Shown here piece after piece: positions 1 through 10,200 of a DNA stretch of 64,000 nucleotides. Position 1 is the first letter of the stretch. The number at the start of each line of letters is the position of its first letter. The translations under genes and the position numbers were made by a program. Location of the stretch: NCBI GenBank assembly GCA_033297075.1, contig MU858151.1, forward strand, positions 62,001-126,000. The letters run 5' to 3'. The stretch is from Rhypophila decipiens (lineage: Eukaryota; Ascomycota; Sordariomycetes; Sordariales; Naviculisporaceae). The notes under the pieces were generated by a model that made no database searches, had not been told where the DNA came from, and worked only from the letters and a program-made list of their open reading frames with translations.

Positions 1-32
1 TTCAATGCTAACAACCTTCTCTGGCCCAACAG

Positions 33-332
33 AAAATGAACAATAACAACAAGTCTGGAATGACCCAGAACGCCTTGGCACGCGGCGGCCGAGGAAACCC
101 AGGTTCAACGACCTGGGCGGAGGCCTTCGCGGAGGATCTGGCCGACCTCCACCCCTGGCAGCGCTATGACGTGCTGGACCGGTTGGGACAATCCCGCCGT
201 GACCGGTTCTTTGCGAGCCTGCCGGACTGGGCGATGCGCGGGCTCTTCCGGGAGCTCGAGCACGCCTGGTGGCCGTGCGTCCGCTGCGGCGACGACGGTC
301 GGGGGTGCCAATGGTGCCCAGGCCCAAGATAA
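33..332 (+). CDS. 3' terminal exon of a gene truncated by the window edge
   Basis: A branch-site-like GCTAAC (7-12) and an acceptor CAG ending at 32 precede an open frame that runs to a TAA at 330-332. This looks like the last exon of a gene whose 5' part lies outside the window. The visible ~99 residues are hydrophilic at first, then contain a W/L-rich stretch around 'LPDWAMRGLF' and end in a Cys/Trp-rich tail with CVRC and CQWC pairs, which could bind a metal. I do not recognise the family. An independent small gene starting at the ATG at 36 is the alternative. Confidence 0.5.
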   Translation, partial: KMNNNNKSGMTQNALARGGRGNPGSTTWAEAFAEDLADLHPWQRYDVLDRLGQSRRDRFFASLPDWAMRGLFRELEHAWWPCVRCGDDGRGCQWCPGPR

Positions 333-966
333 TCGGTTTGGTCGGTGGGCGCGGTGGGCGCGGCGGGCGCGGTGTCTGGTGTTTTCGGACGGGGGGGGAA
401 GGGGAGGTGGGGGGGGGGGGGGGATTCTTCTTTCAATTGTCTGGCTCGTAATTGGGGGTGGGGTGTACGATATAAATTCAACTCGTTCGGCCGGCACTTT
501 CTGCTTCCCTCTTGCTCAGTATGCCTTGCGTGATCCTATGTCGTACGCTGCACTGTGATGCTGTATTATTTATGTTCTTGTCTGAATTCTCGTGCCTGTG
601 GGTTCCCAGTATGGGTGATATTCATGCCTTTGGGCTTCCTAGATGTCGTCGTTTTATCCAATTCCCGATCAGCGTATCACGGCAAAGAGCCTTGCCTGTA
701 ACCGCTGTTTCTACTCCGTAAATGGGTCCAGTCCACACATGGATATGTAATGCTCAGCTCGTATCCGTCCACAATGAACCAAGAGAACTGCGAGGGCTGG
801 CTGATATTCCAACATTGCGAAAAGTGCAAAGACAAACAACATGGACTCAAGCGCCTCCAGTTGCTAACGGGCTAGTGCTTCTTGAATGTGGATAGATCGC
901 CAATACCAGGTATCAAACTAGTCGCTATATATCGAGCAAAAAAGCATTCTCCCTCAGCCTCCGCCG
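333..966. other. Intergenic, with a long G-run
   Basis: No gene is seen. Shortly after the stop codon at 332 the sequence becomes very G-rich, with several G-runs between about 391 and 423 ending in an uninterrupted run of about 15 G. The rest is unremarkable and probably holds the 3' ends of the two convergent genes. Confidence 0.5.
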
Positions 967-2426
967 CTATGCCTCCCTGCTTTCCGCCGCCTTGTAATGC
1001 TGTGTAAAGTCATAGCGGACCTCGTTAAATCCCAGCAACAGCTCCTTCAAGAACGGCTGATCCTCCTTGCCCTTTCTCAGCAGCTGCATGAATTCGTCCC
1101 TCTCCAGCCTCGTCTGTGGGTCGCTGTCCGTCACGCGCCGGAAGTTCTCTTGCGAGATGGGGTCGATGACCGTCTTCCACTTTTCCCTCCTCTTCTCCGA
1201 GTATATGTCGAGAATGCCTGGGTCTGCTTTGCCGTCCCAGATTCCAGCCAGGCAGTCATACAGCCCGCCGACGTCCACGAATCCGCCTGTGATACCAAGC
1301 CCGCCCCACGGGTTACACAAATGCGCCGCATCAGCCGCGAGCATGATCCGTCCGACGGTAAACTTGGGCGCGCATCGCTGGTGCATTTTGTAGGGAGAAA
1401 GGTTGACGATGCGGTACTCAGACGGCTTGGGGTTGCCGGGGAGGATGGTCTCGAATTTCCACGGCTGGCGGGCGAGGTATTCCTCTCGGGTGAGGCCGGG
1501 CTTTTCTCCGTAGGTGATACGATACATGCCGTCTTGGGTTATCCTGGCTGCCATCTGAGCGTGTGCATGCGTTAGTCAGTATCGAATGGGGGTTGAAATC
1601 GTTTAGGAGAACTCACGTAAAAGTGCTCCGGGTGAATGATGAAATTGGCGTCGTGAAAGCCAAACTTGCCCTCAAAGTCGTAGAATGTCTGTCAGGATAC
1701 ATGTCAGCAAGTGATCCTATGCTCCAACTTCGTCAGTCAGGAGCCGCTCACATTCGTAGCAATAATCTGTGCATCCCAAGTAAAGCCCGGAAAGTCATCG
1801 CCAAACAGACTCTTGCGGACGACACTGCCTGCGCCATCGCATCCGACTATGTAGTCTGCCTCGAGCCTCTTCTTCTCCATGACTGGTTTTTCGCCGTCCC
1901 CTTCGCCCTCCACAACCTCAACGTCCAGCCACGCCTTGCCCTCATCCTGCTCCACCTTGACAACGCGATGGTTGAACAGGACGTCGCCGCCCAGCCTCCT
2001 GACCTCTTCCAGCATCAGGGCGTCCAGGTCCTGCAAGACGAAGCAATGTGTCCTCAGGTCTTCGCCGCCGACGTTGTCCAGCACGCCGCGCGCATCGAAG
2101 CCGCTGATCCACTCAAATGTGTCAGGGCGACGCCAGCACATGGTCGAGAGGATCAGGCCTCGTTCGCGCATCTGCGGCAGGATTCCTGCGCGACGGAATT
2201 CGGGAATTGCAGGCGTGCCATAGTGGGCCGCGCGAGGTTGCTGGTCGAGCTGGTGGGATGCTTCGAGGACCTGGACGGGGATGCCGTGTTTGACCAGGAG
2301 GAGGGCGAGCAGGAGGCCGGAAGGGCCGGCGCCCACGATGATGACCTGGGGGCTTTGTTGTCAGTGTCAAGGTCACTGATCGAGAATGTGTTGAGAGCTT
2401 GCCTTTCTGAATGGTCGTTCGGCCAT
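967..2426 (-). CDS. FAD-dependent aromatic-ring-type monooxygenase (PHBH fold)
   Basis: Exons are 2426-2403, 2345-1752, 1688-1617 and 1554-967, giving about 425 aa. The N-terminus carries the Rossmann FAD motif GAGPSG (residues 13-18). A DG motif 'VGCDGAGSVVR' lies mid-protein, and the second FAD-binding motif 'LAADAAHLCNP' (Asp305) is in the last exon. These are the three signatures of class A flavoprotein hydroxylases, which use NAD(P)H and O2 to hydroxylate aromatic or polyketide substrates; the substrate cannot be read. The first exon is only 24 nt (MAERPFRK) and its intron begins with GC (AAG|GCAAGC), a GC-AG intron; phase and the canonical FAD start support it. Introns 2 and 3 are 63 and 62 nt with GTGAG donors. 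There is no signal peptide, so it is probably cytosolic. Confidence 0.88.
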
Positions 2427-2907
2427 GGTAAAATCAAATCTCAGATTCAGGATTGGAAGTATCTACAGGCTTCCACGTTTCTGAAAGAATTTGGGACGGA
2501 GCTCGTGTTTATCTGTTGATGAGTCTGGAATGTGAAAAGCAGGTTGCAGCTCAAGTTGGAATTGTTGCGGGTTTAGAGCCGGCCGTGGATGAAGACATCC
2601 GGCCCCTCTTTCCGCTGTCCTCCGGGGTAGGTGGTCTGCCCCGCACGTGGTCGACGAGCGACGTGCCGTACATGTCTATACACGGTCGCATGGAGATATG
2701 CTGGTTCGGAAGCAGGCGTGCCATTTTCCGGCATTCTTTATGCAAGGATTTTGCAGTTGACCAGCGGTTGTCGCGCTTGCCCTGGTCGTCCTTTTCACCT
2801 GCGCCGGCTGCTTCTTTTACCGCCGTAACGTCAGGAAAAAGGGGCAACCTGCACGTGGAAGGTGGTGAGATGAGGGGTAACGGTGCCAGCGGTATTCTTC
2901 CAGGGCT
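2427..2907. other. Intergenic, upstream of the monooxygenase
   Basis: Probable promoter region of the minus-strand monooxygenase. No motif-bearing reading frame or RNA gene was seen. Confidence 0.4.
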
Positions 2908-3528
2908 CCGATCAAGACCAAGTGAACCAAGGCAAGGCTAAAGTAAAGTAAAGGAGGGTAAAGTAAGGGGGGCGTTTTTTGGGCCAAAGTAAAGTAAAGT
3001 TAGCCCTCTTTTTTACCTTGATCCCTTGGTCCCTTGATTGGTTGGACCTACATAAAACGCCGATTTGGCCGAGGATAGGGGCTTGGAAATGGGTACTACT
3101 TATATTAATCTATGCCTAACTAGGTATAGGCTCGGAGGGTTCTAGGCTATAAAATACTAGTGTTTTTACTTAAAATCTCTGCTCTTTTTTGCTCTTTTTT
3201 AGTACTGGTACTTTATCCTCTAGTTAAAGTATTTGTAGTTTACTAAATCAATCGTTATAGCTGACTTAATTAAGGGCGTACAGGGCTCTACCAGCGATGC
3301 TGAGAGTACTGTGGTAGCGCCGGCTCTTTCGATCAATTCTTAAATGGGTAATTAGTAGACCCGGCGCAGATCAATCTATTATTACGGCTCCACCAATAAG
3401 GCACCAAGGTATGCTAAGCACTTGCTTTAATTTACTTTGATAAAGTAAAGTATACCGGAATACCCTCAAAGTAAAGTAAGGGGACCCCCTACCTTACTTT
3501 ACTTTGCCTTGTTCAGATCCCTATATTC
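2908..3528. mobile_element. Candidate non-autonomous TIR element (MITE-like), AT-rich interior
   Basis: The left end (about 2908-2965) reads GATC...GAACCAAGGCAAGG followed by repeated TAAAG units. The right end, read on the minus strand from about 3528, gives GATCTGAACAAGGCAAAG followed by the same TAAAG units, so the ends form an imperfect inverted repeat of about 30 bp with subterminal AAAGTAAAGTAA copies. Close to the right end, 3466-3508 is a near-perfect palindrome: a 15-bp arm CAAAGTAAAGTAAGG and its complement. The ~600-bp interior is AT-rich with many TA dinucleotides and no coding capacity, as expected of a small element degraded by repeat-induced point mutation. Exact ends and target-site duplication are not resolved. 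Confidence 0.5.
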
Positions 3529-3690
3529 TTCATATTGGGGTTACGATTCTATGGAGTCAGGAAGTTGCAGGCCATTTGGGATAGTCCAAGGACAAACCAA
3601 ACAACGAATTCAATAGCTTCATTGGTCTCGCGGCTTTCCAAAGCAGAGGTGAAGATTTGGTGCAAGTGGGTACACTACGGGGTACCTCAA

Positions 3691-3770
3691 CTGGCTTGAA
3701 TAAACGCCTTGACTGGCTAGAATAAATGCCTTGACAAGCTGGAATAAATGCCTTGACTAGACTAGAATAG
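3691..3770. repeat. 22-bp minisatellite, about 3.6 units
   Basis: Units of 22 bp start at 3691, 3713, 3735 and 3757 (the last partial). They share the core GGCTxGAATAAAxGCCTTGA, with a few substitutions between units. The last unit overlaps the proposed stop codon of the small minus-strand gene at 3757-4162. Confidence 0.8.
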
Positions 3771-4162
3771 AGTCATGAGGGCAAGTGAAGTGCTGGGAGA
3801 TTATAGTCTTGGAAACCCGCAAGCCTCCAAAGGCCATATTGAATCTTTGAACGTCGATGTTTAGCATTTGGACCTCGTATCGAAACACGCCCTGTGGGTG
3901 AACGGCCTTGAAGGACAAAGAAACTGAATATACATGGTGGTCGTAGAAACGGTCCACTCTGAACTCTGATAGTGTCAACATTTGCTAGCTGTCGTTCCAC
4001 AGGAAGAAAGCCAGGCTCTGGAATACTCACTGTACGAACGCCAACTCTATACAATGGTTGATGTGGAGCGCTTCTCCTGAATGTTCTGGGGTATGGATCC
4101 TCCTCGCTAAAGCAGGGCATTTTCAGAAAATGCTCTGCGTTGGTGCATGAATCGGAAAACAT
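3757..4162 (-). CDS. Small hypothetical protein (uncertain)
   Basis: An ATG at 4162 opens a frame to 4031 (exon 1, 44 codons) ending at a good donor, ACA|GTGAGT. If the acceptor is the AG just before 3963, the second exon 3963-3757 continues in frame for 69 codons, giving about 112 aa. The product contains 'RFYDHHVYSVSLSF' and resembles no family I recognise. The acceptor is weak: two adjacent AGs, and only the second keeps frame. The stop lies in a minisatellite. It could be a decayed gene or no gene. Confidence 0.3.
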
Positions 4163-4399
4163 GACGTCAGGTCAAGTGCGAGATCTTGCCCCCTATGTTT
4201 CGGTCTGTTGTATCCATAATCATGTGAAGCTTTGTCAAGATCAGCCTTGAGCGAGCCCCACTGGCTCTCAATATCAGTCTCCTTATCGGGGCTTATCATG
4301 AGCTACATGTAACCCCTCATCGTCAATTCAAGTTCAAGTTGCTCACTCCGCAACTGCCCTCACTTATCATAGTAAAAAGCAATCCGAACAGTGATCAAT

Positions 4400-5916
4400 A
4401 TGGACCCCGACTACCGCCGATTTGTAGATTTTGGTGAACAGGACGTTTCGTGAGTTTCCAATCATCGCTTGCCCTGAAGCCTTCACTGAACACTCTCCTT
4501 CCATAAACAGCCCCGACTCTCCTCAAATCAGTCTCGAAATCACAGCACCCCGTCCTGATGCATCACTCACGGTACCATTCACCACCTACTGGACCCTCAA
4601 AAGACCATCTTCAGCCGCAGCCGATAGCGAAAAGTCGGTCATTTTCAAATGGAGTCCCTCGATGGATCTGTACTATGGTAGGGTTGTCCTGCTCCGTCTC
4701 ACCGACGCTGGGCCCGAAAGAATCCATGTGCCGCCGCTTAGTCATCTGTCTCCCAAGACACCACTCACGAGCATCAAATGCAACGGATGGAACCTGGATC
4801 AGTTTCCACCGCTTCAGTTCCCAAACTATCCAGCAAATCCGAAAGAGATCACGAAGCGCTGCGATCTGCCTGCCAATTACCATATGCGACTGGTAGCAGG
4901 CGAGAAGTACGCGTTGCTGTGGCCAGGGCAGGAAATTGCCTTGTGGGACTTGGGGACCCTGCATGATCATGTCGACAAGAAGGTCACAACCCGAAAGGAT
5001 GGACCGAGATTCATCTTGCCAGCGTCCAAGAGCAACATCCTGATCTTCGGGGTGAAAGAAGAATCAGAGCCCTGGCCTGACCGACCAGAGACAAAGACGG
5101 AGCGGGAGTTTGCGGAGGCTAACAAACGAGAAGAAAGCTGGCGACTGGAGCTGCGGCGCCAGCGGAATGCCATACCACCGTCGCCGCCGCCGCGCAAACC
5201 ATCAGAGAGACTGTAAGTGCTGGTATTCGACTCCTTGTTCATTTGGATCCCGTCTGACTCTTGTGTTACCTCTATCCAGACCGGGCGCTCCTGTTCTCAT
5301 AATGGCCATCTCTGCGCCATCCGAGTGGCACGTTGACGAGATAATCGAGCTCAAAACTACCGTCAGCTACCCTGAGGGATTACCCGAAAATCAGAAGCCC
5401 ATTACATTTCACAACCTGGGTTTCTATCATCCGCTGTCAGGTGACCAGGATTCCATCGTGTTGTATCGACTTGAGCGCGATGACGACGGCACCGAAAAAT
5501 GGATATCCTGCGAGTCGGACGAGGACGGCTGTATGGCTGGAGTTGACTTTGACGGTGATAATATCCCAGTAAATGTTGGCGATGGAAAGGACAATAATGC
5601 CGGCCGATTTACCAGCCTTTGTCCTGGGGAGTCTTGGGTCGATATACGTCGAGTTCACAGCGGACCGCTCAGCACAGGGTGGACTACACTGCCTGATGAT
5701 TTCAAGACTGGCGTCGACAGGTTCAAGTATGTATTCAAGGGCGCCACGGTGGACTGGTGGGACTGGGGGACCAAGGAAGACCACCTGGCTAAGGAGACGG
5801 TAGTTTATCTGCCTTCCTGGCTGTTCTCAGAGGTAGTCGAGCCAAAGGATAATGGTGGGAGGCCTAGGATCTTGGTCGCTGGGAGCAACGAGTTGGAGTT
5901 TAAAGTGGTTGAGTGA
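4400..5916 (+). CDS. Hypothetical protein with tandem internal duplication
   Basis: Exons 4400-4449, 4511-5212 and 5280-5916 give about 462 aa; the introns (61 and 67 nt) have GTGAGT/GTAAGT donors and phases that fit. I do not recognise the family. The two halves look like copies of one beta-rich domain of ~200 aa. Each begins with a strand pattern before a 'VLLRL' or 'IVLYRL' segment and ends in a matching tail: 'LWDLGTLHDHVDKKVT...ILIFGVKEE' in the first half and 'WWDWGTKEDHLAKETV...LEFKVVE' in the second. The linker around residues 220-260 is charged and proline-rich. There is no signal peptide or membrane segment, so a cytosolic protein is likely. Confidence 0.8.
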
Positions 5917-7238
5917 GCCTGGATGTGATGTATGCACAGTCGGTCCTCACAATACCAGGTACTGGTAAAGTATGGCAGGTGCTTCCCGTCTCCGGACGTT
6001 GCCCGTGTGTGCAGGGCGTGATATTCGAAAGCGCTTACATAGATGCTGTTTGTATTAACGGTACGTGCATCGGACCATACCGACGTATCGGATAGTATCG
6101 GATACAGGTACCCGTTCGTTATAGTTATAAAAAGTTGAAAACTACTGTGGAAAATCAGGTAATGTATCGGTATGTGTAATTTATTTTGCCCCATAACGGG
6201 GTATTATATCGTAGATCGTAATATATTTAGTACTATCTAGAGTAATACGGATACTATTAGATAGGTGGTACTTTGACTCTTACTATACTGTATTGTGCTA
6301 TACTATATTGTACTGTAGTGTACTGTTTGTGGTATGCGGTACTGTGGTATCGTATCATTTCCAGACTCCAGCAGCGGCTTTTAGGTTTGGTAACTTTATG
6401 TGCTGCCGCCTTCCGCGTGAATTGTTGGCTTCCCTTTTTATACTCGATGACTAGATAGGAAAAAAAAAGTGAAAACAACAGTGGCGTTAGACACCAATGC
6501 CGGGCTTCCCTTTTTATGCATAGAGCCTTCCGGTGGCAAGAGAAGCCATCCGTTCTCGGCTACTTGCCTGGGGGTAATCTACCGACAAAAACCTAAAGCC
6601 TTCGCTCACTTCTTCTGATCTCGTCCGATAACCTCAAATCACAGAAACCCTGTTGCCAAATCCATCATTCCCATTACTTGCAGTGAAAATCGAAAATGAA
6701 TGAAAAACGCCACCATGCTCTTTGGCAACGATAGCTTTACGGGGTACGGCAGACTGCATTAATACCCCAAGAGGCCTCTGCCCAAATGGCCGCCATACCT
6801 TATCTTTCCGAGTCATCCAAACACCAACAACCCTGCCTAGGACGGGGCTTCGCGTCGGGCACACGCGTATCTCCAACAAAAGGTCTGCATGGAGGCCCCC
6901 GGACGAGAAAAAGAACCAACAAACAACGGCAAAGCCACACCGTGGGTGCCTGGTTCGCCATTCATCTGATCTCGTCCATAATCAAGCAGGTTCCAGAGTC
7001 CAGACGTTGTCCGCACTCTTTCATCCCAAGATTCAGCTGCGAGAAACCTAATATTTCCCGTCTCTTCCAAAAATTCAGAGTTTAGGATGCTTTGCTTCTT
7101 CACCTATCGACATCCACAATTCTTTCCAAACTCTATCGCGCATTTCACATACAAATTCAGCTTCATTCCGAAGTTTTCTCTTACGTCTGGCTGTTTTCAT
7201 CCTTCTCAAGCCCATCAACCCGTGTCGCGACTTACAAG
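5917..7238. other. AT-rich intergenic region with low-complexity tracts
   Basis: No gene is seen. At 6075-6120 the word TATCGGATA recurs, and at 6270-6345 there is a low-complexity tract built from TACTGTA/TATACTATA variants. These may be remnants of an old repeat. The last ~150 bp are pyrimidine-rich and are probably promoter and leader of the giant gene that follows. Confidence 0.5.
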
Positions 7239-10200
7239 ATGAGTAGCAAGATGGATTTTCAGCTGAATCGAGATGCGCTGGAGTTCATTTTCCACCATAC
7301 CTTTCTTCCGCCGAAGCTTCCCCAGAAGGAAGACACCAACGAAGCCCATGTTCGTGCACTAGTTGGAACCTTTCGCGACTCGATGGAAGGCTTCCTGATC
7401 GCCGAGCCAGGCTCTGCGCCAGCCATTCGGCCTGCCGTTGCCATGATGGATCGATTTATCGAGGCGAGATCAGGGGCCGACTCGGACGCCAAGGTACGGT
7501 GCGGTCAAATTTCGAAGCTGAAGCCCGGTGGTATGTGCATCGCTTTCCTGTCACAAGTATTGCAGAATTGGAAACTAATTCGTTCCACTAGACGCTGCTC
7601 TGTTTCATCTTAGAGCTCAGAATGCCGGCCTGGTTCTCACCCGGCGCGACGATGGCGGTATTCTGTTCCAGGCCTTTAGACTCCTTGCGCCGAACGACAA
7701 GGTCATGGCCTGCAAAGGCGCCCTCATCCGCGAATTTCCTGACCGCGCTGCGATTCTACCTGCCGACACTGCGAGAGACGCCGACTTCTGGCACAATCTG
7801 TGTGATGTCATCATGAAACTAGACATGCAAGTGGCGCCTATCGCTAGACCAAAGTCGCAAAAGGACGGCCAAGCTCATCCCGAGAGCCGAGACACCACGT
7901 CGCCTCTTCTCGTTACCGGGATGATGATCGATAACATTGCTGGCCTGGGCGAGATTGTTGAGCCTGAACGGATAGTCAAGCGCAGCCGAGAACAGGTGAA
8001 TTGGCATGATACCTTAGGGTCCTTTCATCGGTCGGCGACATGGCTGCTTCTTCGTGTGACTACACGGCTGGTGATTGACCGACAGGAACGTGGCGGCGGC
8101 GATGGGTCGAAGTCGCTGTACAAGCAGCTGATGGCGTACCATCACGGTCGGATCCTCCAGATTGCCACTGCCCACAAGTCCGGCTTGATTTCCAGCGACC
8201 CCATCATGATCATGCAGGCCAAACTAGCTCGGCGCATCATGAAGCTGGACCCTTCTGAGGATTCAAGCTGGCTCAGTCTGACAAAGAACGTCTTGGCTGC
8301 CTCCCAGTCTCTCTTGGACAAACGCTGGAAGACCGCGCAGCACGCCGAGATAGCTTCCTTGCCCTTGGACAAACTCTCCAGTTTGTCGTTCCGTGAAGAC
8401 TGTGACCTCAAGATGACCCGTCTCCGCAGCCACTTGGATTGGATCCGATCTCGTTCAACCCAACACAGCAGCTCAGTAGGACCAGGCGACCTCACATCCT
8501 TTACTCCATTGTCTAATAGGACACTCCCTAGTCTCGCTGGCCACCCTATCAGCGGCGAGAAAGCGGCTATTAATCCTTATGAACTTCTCGAGGTCGAGGC
8601 CTGGGTCGAATCATCGCTGCCGACATGGACAACGGAACTAGGAGGCCAAGGTCCCCGAGCCAAAAGGGAGGCTCTGAGTGGAATTGCGACTCTGATTGGC
8701 GCGTATCGCAGTCGTGCTAGCTCAACATACGCCGATGCGCCTGAGGCGCTGTCGGTCATGTACCTCACGATCATCGAGCTGTGGGTCGCAATGGACAAGA
8801 TCGCCGGAAAGCTGATTCCCCTGCTTCTGGACTACGACCCCGGTTTTGTTCCCGACCTGTTTCACCCCTTGTTGCTTGAGAGAAAAGTCGAGATGGAACG
8901 CCTCAAAAAGGCCGAGTCCTACCTCTCTGAGCGGAAGCGTGGAAGATATTCGTCAGCATTCGAGGACTTTGGGCGAGAGTGGTCGTTTGCGGCCCGATAT
9001 TACAGCACTTCGTCAGAGCATCAGGTTCTTCGTGAGCAAATCGAATTGTGGGCCGAGAACAGAAAGACGGAAAAGATGGCAGAGTATCTTCGGATTAAGG
9101 AAGAATATGTGGAGCTTACGAGGAAATTCGACAACACCAAGTGCGATGAGTGGTGGAGCACACGTTGGCGTTGCTACTCGCACCCGTCATCATGCACGCG
9201 CTGTGCCGCCAATAACAGGAGACAAAACCTTCAAATTGAAGTCTTTGAGTGGCCGTTACCAGAGATGTCTACCTACGCCAATGCGTTGGTTGTCGAGATA
9301 TCCCTCCCCGAAGTTGCCAAGGTGTGGCGAGATGTCACCTGGGAGTTGGTCTCGAAGACATTCAGAAGAAACAGAAACGATTCCAAATCCAGCGACCATG
9401 CTGGCAGCTTTTACTACGGTGGTTCTCATTGCGGTTTGAAACAATTTTGCAAAACCACGAGCCAAGTGAAGCCAGCCTCGACCATCAAGCCGACAGAGGT
9501 CACTCACTACCGGTTGAAGAAAATAACCGAAGCTACCTTGAGCAACGTATGTGTTTCGCATGCACCAAGGTATGAGTACTACGACAGCAGTTTTGATCAG
9601 GCCGTGTCCATGGAACGCCCGGCTATGGCTGTTCCGAGGAACTGCTCGTACGGTGAGCTCGTGAAGGGGCAATGGCTAGAAGACTGGGTTCGCTATCGCA
9701 AACACACGCCCAACGACGTCATCGCAGGACAGGCTCACTGCCCGCCGACCACCACACTGGAGGAATTCCGCAGCTTTGGTAATCTTCGATCAGGCATCGG
9801 CTTGCAGTGGGCAAACGTCCTCTCCCAACTGGGAATGCCCTCAATCGACTTCAACAAATCCTCCACCTTCGCGTTGGTCATGCAGGCTGTACTGGAAGTT
9901 GGGCCCGACACCGCCGCTGCTATGGTGCCAGAGTCGTTTCGCAGAGAGACCCACAGAGATACTGGAAGCGACTCCTTTGTGAGCCAGATCGTCCGGGCTC
10001 TCGACAGTGCACTTGAGCGTGTCCGTGAAAGCTGGCAGAACCACGTCGCTCTAGCTCTTCTTACATGCCTGGCCACTCGACTCCTTTCCGTATCTCCCTC
10101 TGACGGCATTTCAACCGCCCTTCTTGAATACTTGAAGCAGACTCGGCTCGTCGCCATTCAGTGGGCCAGAGCGCTCCTCGAAAAGCTCAATGAATCCAGC

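Noticed and set aside
1563..2519. 318-codon plus-strand frame
   Set aside because: Antisense to the flavin monooxygenase and crosses its introns.
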